From: Nitrospirota bacterium
GTDB taxonomy: Bacteria > Nitrospirota > Nitrospiria > Nitrospirales > Nitrospiraceae
NCBI GenBank assembly: GCA_030682135.1
Contig: JAUXQT010000008.1
Location: forward strand, 1 to 64,000
Direction: 5' to 3'
Length of the DNA stretch: 64,000 nucleotides
A model generated the notes under the pieces. That model was not told where the DNA came from. It did no database searches and saw only the letters and a list, made by a program, of their open reading frames with translations. This document shows, piece after piece, positions 55,841 through 63,695 of the stretch. The first letter of the stretch is position 1; each line of letters starts with the position of its first letter. The translations under genes were made by a program, and so were the position numbers.

Positions 55841-56926
55841 ATGCAACCTATGACAGATGCGATGTCATCATGGGCGCAGGCCGGCGCGGTGCTGACCGTC
55901 CAGCGATGGGTGGTGGTCATCGGTGGACTGCTGCTGGCGAGCCTGGCTGTTTTGGTGTTGTGTCTCCAATTCGGCGCCACGTCGGTCGGCATGGGAACGG
56001 TGGCAACGGCGATCATGCGCCTGCTGCGCGGGGACGAGGCCGGTTCTCCAGGACTGGCCACGTCCGAAATTATCATGGTGCAGATTCGTTTCCCGCGAGT
56101 GCTCATGGGGTTTCTCGTGGGGGCCAGTCTGGCGGCGGTCGGTGTCACGCTTCAAGCCCTGCTCAGAAATCCGTTAGCCGACCCCTATGTGTTGGGTGTG
56201 TCGAGCGGAGCCGCGCTGGGTGTTTCGGTGGCGATTCTGTTTGGCATCGGCTCCACCTTCATGCTGCTGCCGGTCCTCCCGCTCTTTGGATTTGCCGGAG
56301 GCCTGTTGGCGCTGGTGGTGATCTATCGGCTGGCGCAGTCCAACGGTCGGTTGCCGGTTCATAGCCTGTTGCTGGCTGGCGTGATTTTGAATGCCATTCT
56401 GACTGCCTTCATTATGTTCATCACCTCGATCATGGAGCCGAATCGTTCGGCGGGGCTGATGGCCTGGTTGATGGGGTCGTTGACTGCACCGGGGTATCCG
56501 GCATTGGGCGTCTTTTTGATGTACGTCGTGTTGGTGCTTGGGGTCCTCATGCACAAGGCCCAGTCACTCAATGTGCTCACGTTGGGCGAAGAAACAGCTC
56601 GCTCATTGGGCGTAGAGACCGAGGGCGTCAAGAAACAACTCTTTGTGCTCACGGCACTCCTGACCGGTGCGATTGTGTCGGTGAGTGGCATGATCGGGTT
56701 CGTCGGGATGGTCGTGCCTCATGCGGTGCGCCTGCTCATCGGATCGGATCATCGGCTGTTGCTGCCGGCGTCGGCGTTAGTCGGAGGCATGTTTCTCTCC
56801 CTGGCCGATACGATCGCCAGGACGATGATGTCTCCCGCAGAGATACCGGTGGGCATTGTGACGGCGCTCGCGGGGGGACCGTTCTTTCTCTATCTCCTGC
56901 TCTGGCGAAAAGATCGGATGTTGTGA
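55841..56926 (+). CDS. btuC: Vitamin B12 ABC transporter permease
   Basis: A 361-aa FecCD/BtuC-family permease with about ten helices. Family marks are IRFPRVLMGFLVGASLAAVGVTLQALLRNPLADPYVLGVSSGAALG, LTLGEETARSLGV and GFVGMVVPHAVRLLIGSDHRLLLPASALVGG. It starts at ATG 55841, two bases after the btuF stop. It forms the membrane channel of BtuC2D2F. Confidence 0.93.
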   Translation: MQPMTDAMSSWAQAGAVLTVQRWVVVIGGLLLASLAVLVLCLQFGATSVGMGTVATAIMRLLRGDEAGSPGLATSEIIMVQIRFPRVLMGFLVGASLAAVGVTLQALLRNPLADPYVLGVSSGAALGVSVAILFGIGSTFMLLPVLPLFGFAGGLLALVVIYRLAQSNGRLPVHSLLLAGVILNAILTAFIMFITSIMEPNRSAGLMAWLMGSLTAPGYPALGVFLMYVVLVLGVLMHKAQSLNVLTLGEETARSLGVETEGVKKQLFVLTALLTGAIVSVSGMIGFVGMVVPHAVRLLIGSDHRLLLPASALVGGMFLSLADTIARTMMSPAEIPVGIVTALAGGPFFLYLLLWRKDRML

Positions 56927-56927
56927 G

Positions 56928-57803
56928 ATGACGACCGGCCAGATTGACGTCACGCATTCCGGGTTGTCTGCGGAGAGTCCTGCCATCGAAGTCCTTGGAC
57001 TATCGTTTCAATACCGTACGTCGGAAGGGCGAGGGAGAATGTGGACCCTCGATCATCTCTCCTTCCACGTCGATACCGGCGAGATCCTGGGCATTGTGGG
57101 ACCCAACGGATCCGGAAAGACCTCGCTATTAAAAGTGCTGTCCGGTCTTTTGCCGGCAGGCGAAGGCGATGTACGTCTGGGCGGTCTCTCCTTGCGGAAA
57201 CGGAGCCAAACCGATATCGCCCGTGTGGTCGCGGTCGTGCCGCAGGAATATGCACAGGTATTCCCGTTTACGGTGGCCGAGACCGTCTTGATGGGACGGT
57301 TTCCCCATCGGACGACTCGTTGGTGGAGTCTGGGTATCGGAGATGAGACGGCGAAGGATCTTTCCTGCGCCCACCAAGCGATGGTCGATACCGATGTGCT
57401 CTCGCTCGCCGACCGATTGGTCTCGGACTTATCCGGCGGAGAACGGCAACGTGTCATGATCGCGCGAGCGCTGGCTCAAGAGCCGAAGATCCTATTGCTC
57501 GACGAACCGACGGCCTTTCTTGACATCAATCACCAGATCGAGATTTGTTCGCTCATCGCGAGACTCAGGACAGAGCGACGGCTGACGGTGGTGTTGGTGT
57601 CGCACGATCTGAATGTCGCGAGTCAGTATTGCGACCGGGTCTTGATGCTCAAAGACGGCGGGCTGTGCCGTATCGGCTCGCCGGAGGAGACCATTCGCCC
57701 TGACGTGCTTCGGATGGTGTACGGATGTGAGGTGGTCGTCGACGCCCATCCCCAAACGGGCAGGCCACGTGTGACGATGCCGATGAATGCGGTTGTACAG
57801 TAG
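56928..57803 (+). CDS. btuD: Vitamin B12 ABC transporter ATP-binding protein
   Basis: A 291-aa ABC ATPase. Walker A is GPNGSGKTS, the Q-loop VVPQEY, the signature LSGGERQRVMIARAL, Walker B ILLLDEPTAFLD, and the switch histidine VSHDLN. The N-terminal 25 residues and a C-terminal tail of about 30 residues are slightly longer than the minimal domain. One base separates it from btuC. It powers cobalamin import. Confidence 0.94.
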   Translation: MTTGQIDVTHSGLSAESPAIEVLGLSFQYRTSEGRGRMWTLDHLSFHVDTGEILGIVGPNGSGKTSLLKVLSGLLPAGEGDVRLGGLSLRKRSQTDIARVVAVVPQEYAQVFPFTVAETVLMGRFPHRTTRWWSLGIGDETAKDLSCAHQAMVDTDVLSLADRLVSDLSGGERQRVMIARALAQEPKILLLDEPTAFLDINHQIEICSLIARLRTERRLTVVLVSHDLNVASQYCDRVLMLKDGGLCRIGSPEETIRPDVLRMVYGCEVVVDAHPQTGRPRVTMPMNAVVQ

Positions 57804-57889
57804 AAGACAGCCAGGGTCCTGTCCCCGGTCCGGCTGTGCGTAACAAGGGGGGCGATTCATTTTTCATTTAAGAAAGGGCGTTTTGGAGA

Positions 57890-58125
57890 AGCGACGCGGG
57901 TGACGGGGAAGATGGTGCAAATCCATCACGGTGCCGCCACTGTAAGCGGGGAGTAATTCTGCATCGAGCCACTGTCTGGGGACGGTGATCAGTGATCAGT
58001 GAAGTGTGATAAGTCGGGAAAAATAAACGGTTCCCTCACTCATCACCCAGCACCTATTACTATTCACTGTTCAAGATGGGAAGGCGCAGAAACACGACGA
58101 TCCGCAAGTCAGGAGACCCATTCCG
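57890..58125 (+). ncRNA. Cobalamin riboswitch 2 (upstream of btuB operon)
   Basis: The core blocks are ACGGGGAA, GATGGTGCAAATCCATC, CGGTGCCGCCACTGTAAGCG, GAGCCACTGTC, ATGGGAAGGCGC, CACGACGAT and the B12 box GCAAGTCAGGAGACCC, in the canonical order. The outer stem pairs GGGT (57898-57901) with ACCC (58116-58119). No strong promoter is visible between btuD and this element; transcription may start weakly in the AT-rich stretch near 57860 or read through. The peripheral arm again carries a repeat. Confidence 0.92.
57985..58070. repeat. GTGATCAGTGATCAG-type inverted repeat inside riboswitch 2
   Basis: An 86-bp piece starting GTGATCAGTGATCAGTGA, related to the elements at 38538 and 54600. The outer arms pair as CAGTGAA (57997-58003) with TTCACTG (58063-58069) and continue imperfectly with G-T pairs. 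It lies between GCCACTG and GGGAAGG, the same place as the element in riboswitch 1. Confidence 0.75.
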
Positions 58126-58167
58126 CAGTTGATTCGACTCAACCCTTCGAGCACAAGGGAGATCGTT

Positions 58168-60174
58168 ATGATGTGGTTTCTTCGTTTTAGTCGTGTGTGG
58201 TGGTGTCTGTTGCCCCTGTTGGCCCTGAGCCCTCCCGTCTATGCTGCCCCGGATATCGAAGTGGCGTCCGCCGATCAAATGGACACCGTTGAGGCGCGGG
58301 AAGTCGTCGTCAGTGCGACCAAAACCCCTGTTCCTATCACTCAACTCACCAGCGCGGTCGAGATCATTACTGAGGAAGATCTGAAGCGGCGGCAGATCAA
58401 GATGGTCTCCGAAGCGCTCCGTCTCAGTCAGGGATTGACGGTGTTCTCGAACGGTGGGCCCGGTACGAGCACGAGCGTGCGCATCCGAGGCAGCAACTCC
58501 GATCAGGTGCTGGTGCTGATTGATGGCGCCATCATGAACAGTGCCACGACGGGCAGTTTCGATTTCGCGAATCTCACCACCGACAACATCGAACGCATTG
58601 AAATTCTCCGTGGCGCCCAAAGCATGCTGTGGGGCGCGGACGCGATGGGTGGCGTGATTAACATCACCACCAAGAGGGGTACCGGCGCTCCCTCGGCTAA
58701 CGCGTTTTTTGAGTACGGATCGTTTTCGTCCATCCGGGAAGGCGGCCAAGTCTCCGGCAAAACAGGAATCGTAGACTACAGCGCGGCGATCTCACGTTGG
58801 GATTATACGGGATTTTCAGCCGCCAACTATCGCCGTGGTGCTTCGGAGCGAGATGGCTTTCACAACTGGCAAACCTCAGCGCGCCTGGGTGTGGCCCTTC
58901 CTCACGAGGGGCGGCTCGACTTCAATTTTCGTCTCTTGCAAGGCAGGGTGAACATCGATAACGGTTTTTCTCCCGGATTCGATACCCTGGGAGCGTTCAA
59001 CACCAGCCAGCAGTTTGTGTACAGCGCTGCCTATACGCAGCCGATTACGACCTGGTGGAACCAAGTCCTCACGGTGTCACGCCAAACAGAGGATGCTGAG
59101 TCTTTTTCCGGAACGACCCAGCGCAATCTGCAAACTGGTGTCGTCTCTACTCCATTTCTGTACCGATCGCAGATCAATACGTTGTCGAATCGCATTGAGT
59201 GGCAACACAACATCCAGATTGCCAAGCCCTTACTCCTCAGTGCCGGGTATCAGTTTCGTGAGCAGCAAGGGCAAAGTCGAGATCTTTTGACAAACAATCT
59301 CGATATCCCGACCAAGATCGTTTCCAGCAATGCCGGATTTGCTCAGGCCCAGCTGAATCTCTGGGAGCGAGTCTTTGCGACGGCAGGCGTGCGATATGAC
59401 GATTACAACGTTTTCGGTGGCGCCACCACGTACCGGACTACCGCAGGCTACCTCCATCAGGAGACCGGGACCAAGATCCGGAGCAGTTATGCAACCGGGT
59501 TTCGCGCGCCGAGCGTCAATCAATTGTATTTTCCGGATTTTGGGAAATCAGATCTGAAGCCGGAGCGAAGTCAGAGTATGGATATCGGGGTGGACCAGTA
59601 TCTGCTCGACAATCGGCTGACCCTGAGCGGGGGATATTTCTGGAGCCGTTACCGTGACATGATTGTGTCTCAGCAGAGCGTAGATGTCTGTGGAAGCTCG
59701 TTCGGCTTCGCCAATTTTTGTGCGCAGAATATAGGCTTGGTGAGCACGAAGGGATGGGAGGCGAGTGTGAAGTATGCCGTGGTCAGGGATGTGCCCTTGA
59801 TCAAGAGCTTGGATGTGCAGGCTCAATATACCAATACGCTGACCAGGAACCTGGTGCAGCAGCCTGGTAACCGAGCGCCTCGTATGCCGGTCGATCAATG
59901 GAGCATGGTCATCAGTTATCAGCCGATCGATCCGGTTAGGGTGAACCTCGAAGGCCGCTATGTGGGGTCACGCTTCAACGATGTCAATAATCAGGAGAAG
60001 ATGCGTGCGTTCGATGTGTGGAATCTCTCCGCCAGCTATGATGTGACGAATCGTGTGCAAACGTACGTGCGCGCCGACAATATCTTCAACGAGAAGTATG
60101 AAGAGATTCAGTTTTACGGTACTCCTGTGCGATCGATCTTTGTTGGGCTGAGAGTGAATTACGATGCGAAGTAG
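58168..60174 (+). CDS. btuB: TonB-dependent vitamin B12 receptor
   Basis: A 668-aa outer-membrane receptor. The signal peptide ends SPPVYA, and the TonB box lies in REVVVSATKTP. The plug domain has ITEEDLKRRQIKMVSEALRLSQGLTVFSNG, SVRIRGSNSDQVLVLIDGAIM and IEILRGAQSMLWGADAMGGVINITTK. The barrel ends in the expected aromatic-rich strand with a C-terminal YDAK. It is under riboswitch 2, which supports cobalamin as substrate. Tandem ATGs at 58168 and 58171 follow AAGGGAG. Confidence 0.93.
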   Translation: MMWFLRFSRVWWCLLPLLALSPPVYAAPDIEVASADQMDTVEAREVVVSATKTPVPITQLTSAVEIITEEDLKRRQIKMVSEALRLSQGLTVFSNGGPGTSTSVRIRGSNSDQVLVLIDGAIMNSATTGSFDFANLTTDNIERIEILRGAQSMLWGADAMGGVINITTKRGTGAPSANAFFEYGSFSSIREGGQVSGKTGIVDYSAAISRWDYTGFSAANYRRGASERDGFHNWQTSARLGVALPHEGRLDFNFRLLQGRVNIDNGFSPGFDTLGAFNTSQQFVYSAAYTQPITTWWNQVLTVSRQTEDAESFSGTTQRNLQTGVVSTPFLYRSQINTLSNRIEWQHNIQIAKPLLLSAGYQFREQQGQSRDLLTNNLDIPTKIVSSNAGFAQAQLNLWERVFATAGVRYDDYNVFGGATTYRTTAGYLHQETGTKIRSSYATGFRAPSVNQLYFPDFGKSDLKPERSQSMDIGVDQYLLDNRLTLSGGYFWSRYRDMIVSQQSVDVCGSSFGFANFCAQNIGLVSTKGWEASVKYAVVRDVPLIKSLDVQAQYTNTLTRNLVQQPGNRAPRMPVDQWSMVISYQPIDPVRVNLEGRYVGSRFNDVNNQEKMRAFDVWNLSASYDVTNRVQTYVRADNIFNEKYEEIQFYGTPVRSIFVGLRVNYDAK

Positions 60175-60183
60175 CAGATTCGT

Positions 60184-61584
60184 ATGATCATTCCACGATT
60201 GGTCATCGCAGGCACCTCCAGCGGTGTCGGCAAGACGACGGTGACTCTGGCAATCCTGGCGGCCCTGAAAGCTCGGGGCCGCCAGGTACAGCCCTTCAAG
60301 GCTGGGCCTGACTTCATCGACCCGAGTCATCACACTGCCGCCACCGGCCGACCGTCTCGGAATCTGGATGGCTGGCTGTTGGGGAAGTCTGTGAATCGCG
60401 AGATCTTTGCGCGAGCCGCTGTCGACGCGGATATCTGTATTGTCGAAGGGATGATGGGGCTGTTCGACGGGAGCTCGCCGGTAAACGAAATCGGTAGTAC
60501 GGCTGAATTGGCGAAACAAGTGGATGCGCCGGTGTTGCTCGTCATTGATGGGAGCGCTATGGCCCGCTCTGCTGCGGCCATGGTGTCGGGCTATGCGAAA
60601 TTCGATCCGGCCTTGCGAGTCGCGGCAGTCCTATTCAATCGAGTCGGCAGCGACAGTCATTACCAGTTACTGAAGGCTGCGGTCGAGCAAGAAACCGATG
60701 TGGTCGCGGTCGGGTATCTACGGCCGGATCCGGCGGTGACGATTGCCGATCGCCATCTTGGGCTTGTGACGGCGATGGAGCAGGGGGCAGGCGAGCTCTA
60801 CGTCCGGCTTGCGAAGGCTGCGGAAGAGACCGTTGATTTGGGTCGCATCGAGGCATTGGCCCGTTCAAGTGGTGAGTGGACGGTAGCAGTTCTTCCGCCT
60901 GTCGCGAGGAGTCAGGGGTGCACGGTTCGAATCGGGGTGGCCCAGGATCCGGCCTTTTGCTTTTACTATCCGGACAACCTTGAATTGTTGAAAGCGGAGG
61001 GGGCGGAGTTGGTGCCGTTTTCCCCCATGAACGATCGGCTGCTGCCCGATGTGGATATGTTGTATCTTGGCGGTGGCTATCCTGAATTGCATGGCGAGGT
61101 GCTGAGTCAGAATGTCTCAATGAGAAAGGCCATTCGTCAGTTTGCAGACCAGGGTGGGGCCATTTATGCGGAATGCGGGGGGATGATGTATCTCACGCAA
61201 GCCATTCGCAACTTCGAGGGCATGTCGCATGAGATGGTCGGGCTGTTTCCGGCTGAAGCGGTAATGAGGAGGCCAGGGCTGACCTTGGGGTACAGGACGA
61301 TGGAACTCTCGCACGACTGCATCCTTGGTGCGGCTGGCACCACCGCACGAGGACATGAGTTTCATTACTCCACGTTGGTTCCGAGAGGATCGCTCGACTA
61401 TGCCTGCACGCTCCGGGATGCGGGAGGCTTATCGAAGGGGCAGGATGGAGTTTCCATCGGCAATGTGGTGGGGCTCTACACGCATTTGCACTTTGCCAGC
61501 CAGCCGAAGATTGCGAAATCTTTGGTGTCGTCTGGGCGGCGGACCTCTCCACGGTTGTCGGTGAGTCCAGGAGGTGTGATGTGA
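60184..61584 (+). CDS. cbiA: Cobyrinate a,c-diamide synthase
   Basis: A 466-aa enzyme. The N-terminal ATP-grasp-like synthetase has a P-loop in IAGTSSGVGKTTVTLAIL and FKAGPDFIDPSHHTAATGRPSRNLDGWLL. The C-terminal class I glutaminase has YLGGGYPELH and its nucleophilic Cys in YAECGGMMYL (~residue 331), and the catalytic His in GHEFHYSTL. It amidates the a and c carboxylates of cobyrinic (CbiA) or hydrogenobyrinic (CobB) acid. The anaerobic and aerobic types cannot be told apart here. It starts nine bases after btuB. Confidence 0.94.
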   Translation: MIIPRLVIAGTSSGVGKTTVTLAILAALKARGRQVQPFKAGPDFIDPSHHTAATGRPSRNLDGWLLGKSVNREIFARAAVDADICIVEGMMGLFDGSSPVNEIGSTAELAKQVDAPVLLVIDGSAMARSAAAMVSGYAKFDPALRVAAVLFNRVGSDSHYQLLKAAVEQETDVVAVGYLRPDPAVTIADRHLGLVTAMEQGAGELYVRLAKAAEETVDLGRIEALARSSGEWTVAVLPPVARSQGCTVRIGVAQDPAFCFYYPDNLELLKAEGAELVPFSPMNDRLLPDVDMLYLGGGYPELHGEVLSQNVSMRKAIRQFADQGGAIYAECGGMMYLTQAIRNFEGMSHEMVGLFPAEAVMRRPGLTLGYRTMELSHDCILGAAGTTARGHEFHYSTLVPRGSLDYACTLRDAGGLSKGQDGVSIGNVVGLYTHLHFASQPKIAKSLVSSGRRTSPRLSVSPGGVM

Positions 61585-62180
61585 CGGAGCAGGACGAGCA
61601 CAAAGCGAAGATGGAACGGCTCAAGGCGTCAGTGGATCGGCGCATTGAGGCGGCACAAGAAGAGCGAGGCCTGCTGATCGTCTATACAGGTGCTGGCAAG
61701 GGGAAGACCACCGCAGCGCTGGGTATGGCGTTACGATGTCTCGGCCATGGCATGAAGGTGGCCGTGGTTCAATTCATCAAGGGGGCGATCGATACGGCGG
61801 AGGAGCGAGCCCTCAAGTCGTTTGGCGATCGTGTGACTTTTCTTCGCATGGGGGAAGGGTACACGTGGGAAACGCAAGACCGAGAGCGGGACACGAAGTT
61901 CGCCCGAGAGGCCTGGACCGTGGTCTGCGGGTTTTTGCGCGATCCCTCCTACTCGATGGTCATTCTGGATGAATTCAATATCGCGTTGCAGCATGAGTAC
62001 GTTCCCTTGGATGAGGTGTTGTCGGGATTGCGATCGCGGCCGCTGATGCAGCATGTGGTGATCACCGGGCGCGGCGCTAAAGAAGCGTTGATCGAGGAGG
62101 CCGATCTGGTCACGGAGATGAAGCAGATCAAACATCCCTTTCGCAAAGGCATCAAGGCGCAGCCGGGGGTGGAGTTTTGA
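61581..62180 (+). CDS. cobO: Cob(I)yrinic acid a,c-diamide adenosyltransferase (CobO type)
   Basis: A 199-aa P-loop enzyme: LLIVYTGAGKGKTTAALGMALRCLGHGMKVAVVQFIKG, VILDEFNIALQHEYV and VVITGRGAKEALIEEADLVTEM. The family attaches the 5'-deoxyadenosyl group to the cobalt of corrinoids. GTG start at 61581 with GGAGG just upstream, inside the end of cbiA. A second, unrelated adenosyltransferase (PduO) lies 900 bp downstream. Confidence 0.95.
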   Translation: MTEQDEHKAKMERLKASVDRRIEAAQEERGLLIVYTGAGKGKTTAALGMALRCLGHGMKVAVVQFIKGAIDTAEERALKSFGDRVTFLRMGEGYTWETQDRERDTKFAREAWTVVCGFLRDPSYSMVILDEFNIALQHEYVPLDEVLSGLRSRPLMQHVVITGRGAKEALIEEADLVTEMKQIKHPFRKGIKAQPGVEF

Positions 62181-62188
62181 GAGGGCCG

Positions 62189-62392
62189 GTGACGAAGACC
62201 TGCGAACATTGCCACGACCGGTTCGAATGCCGGGGCTATCAATGCTGGTGTGGGACTCTCGGCATTACGGAGCAGCAGATGGACTGGATCGCCGCGCGGT
62301 ATAAAGAATGTCTCTGCCCTGTCTGTTTGGGGAAAGTTGCCGCCGGTGAGTTGGGACCTCAATCCACGACTCACGCCGAGCGGGCGACATAA
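62189..62392 (+). CDS. Cysteine-rich CWC-family small protein
   Basis: A 67-aa protein: TKTCEHCHDRFECRGYQCWCGTLGITEQQMDWIAARYKECLCPVCLGKV. It has the CxxC...CWC...CLCPxC pattern of the cysteine-rich CWC family, with eight cysteines suited to bind one or two metal ions. GTG 62189 is preferred because GAGAGGG stands before it; TTG 62177 overlaps cobO. It occupies an operon position between CobO and BluB. No function is known to me. A metal-handling or redox role in corrinoid metabolism is a guess from context. Confidence 0.78.
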   Translation: MTKTCEHCHDRFECRGYQCWCGTLGITEQQMDWIAARYKECLCPVCLGKVAAGELGPQSTTHAERAT

Positions 62393-62408
62393 AGGAGTGG
62401 AACGAGGG

Positions 62409-63185
62409 ATGTCGGGTGATGGCCGGTTTTCAGACGTGGAGCGGGACGCGGTGTATCGGGCGATTTTCGAGCGGCGCGACGTCCGTCGGAATTTCTTGCC
62501 GGCGCCGATCCCGGACTCAGTCTTGACGCGTGTCTTGACGGCCGCGCACCATGCCGGATCGGTCGGTTTCATGCAGCCATGGGATTTTGTGGTGATCCGC
62601 GATCCCACCGTGAAGGGCCTGGTCAAAGACTTGTTTCGCGGGGCGAACGCCGAGGCTGCCATGAAGTATCGAGGGAAGCGAGCCGCGCTCTATCGAAGTC
62701 TCAAGCTGGAAGGCATCGAAGAAGCGCCGGTCAATATCGGTGTAACCTGTAGCCGTCAGCGTGGCGGCTCTCATGTGCTGGGCCGTTCTACAGTGCGCGA
62801 TACGGATTTGTATAGCACTTGCTGTGCCATCCAAAACCTTTGGCTGGCCGCACGAGCGGAAGGCATCGGGGTTGGCTGGGTCAGCATTTTGGACCATGGA
62901 GCCTTGAAGTTGGTACTCGGTATCCCAAGGCCGGTCAAAGTGTTGGCCTATCTGTGCCTGGGGTATGTCGACGACTTTGCGGTGCAGCCTGATTTGGAGT
63001 TGGCAGGGTGGCGCAAGAGGATTCCGGTTGATGAGCTTATTCACTATGAATCGTGGGGAAAGAAATTGCAGGGCGACAGGAGGACGGGCGATGCGCATCA
63101 CGAAGGTGTACACGAGAACGGGAGACGCGGGAAAAACCAGGTTGGCCGGAGGTCAGCAGGTGTGGAAGGACAGTCTTCGAGTTGA
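62409..63185 (+). CDS. bluB: 5,6-dimethylbenzimidazole synthase (BluB)
   Basis: A 258-aa nitroreductase-fold flavoenzyme that fragments FMN with O2 to give the lower ligand of B12. BluB hallmarks are ERRDVRRNFLPAPIP, AAHHAGSVGFMQPWDFVVI, APVNIGVTCSRQRGGSHVLGRSTVRDTDLYSTCCAIQNLWLAARAEGIGVGWVSI and LAYLCLGYVDDF. Oxygen is required, so an aerobic or microaerobic lifestyle is implied. The C-terminal ~32 residues overlap pduO in another frame and look like low-conservation extension. Confidence 0.94.
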   Translation: MSGDGRFSDVERDAVYRAIFERRDVRRNFLPAPIPDSVLTRVLTAAHHAGSVGFMQPWDFVVIRDPTVKGLVKDLFRGANAEAAMKYRGKRAALYRSLKLEGIEEAPVNIGVTCSRQRGGSHVLGRSTVRDTDLYSTCCAIQNLWLAARAEGIGVGWVSILDHGALKLVLGIPRPVKVLAYLCLGYVDDFAVQPDLELAGWRKRIPVDELIHYESWGKKLQGDRRTGDAHHEGVHENGRRGKNQVGRRSAGVEGQSSS

Positions 63186-63678
63186 GGCCTATGGCACCCT
63201 CGATGAGTTGAATGCGGTAATCGGGGTCGTGCGGGTCATGAATGCCGAGATGGTTGGGATGTATGAGCAGGCGGAGCCACTCGAAGAAGATCTCCGCTGG
63301 GTTCAGAACAAACTATTCGACCTCGGTGGTATTCTCGCGACGGCTCCTGGGCAAGAGTTTAAGGATATGCCACAGGTGACGGCAAAAGATGTGACGAAGC
63401 TGGAGAAGATGATCGATCGTTGCCAGAAAGATCTGGCTCCGCTCAAGGAATTCATTTTGCCAGGTGGAGGGAAGGTGTCGGGGTTTTTGCATCAGGCGAG
63501 GACCGTGTGCCGCCGGGCAGAGCGGATCTGCGTACATCTCTCGCGGGAAGAGCCGATCGATGCCGTGCATATCAAGTTCGTGAATCGGCTGAGCGATGCG
63601 CTGTTTGTCCTGGCACGTTGGGCCGCGAAGACGCAGGGAGAGCCGGAGTTTCTCTGGCAACGTGATACAGGGAAATAA
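63091..63678 (+). CDS. pduO: PduO-type ATP:cob(I)alamin adenosyltransferase
   Basis: A 195-aa trimeric-type adenosyltransferase: MRITKVYTRTGDAGKTRLAGGQQVWKDSLRVEAYGTLDELNAVIG, then LFDLGGILAT, FILPGGGKVSGFLHQARTVCRRAER and FVNRLSDALFVLARW, the complete family signature with the ATP-binding RTGDxGxT. GGAGG at 63079-63083 lies inside bluB, and the gene overlaps the bluB 3' end by 95 bp. It makes coenzyme B12 and is unrelated in fold to CobO. Confidence 0.95.
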   Translation: MRITKVYTRTGDAGKTRLAGGQQVWKDSLRVEAYGTLDELNAVIGVVRVMNAEMVGMYEQAEPLEEDLRWVQNKLFDLGGILATAPGQEFKDMPQVTAKDVTKLEKMIDRCQKDLAPLKEFILPGGGKVSGFLHQARTVCRRAERICVHLSREEPIDAVHIKFVNRLSDALFVLARWAAKTQGEPEFLWQRDTGK

Positions 63679-63695
63679 CGAATGAGGGGTGATCG

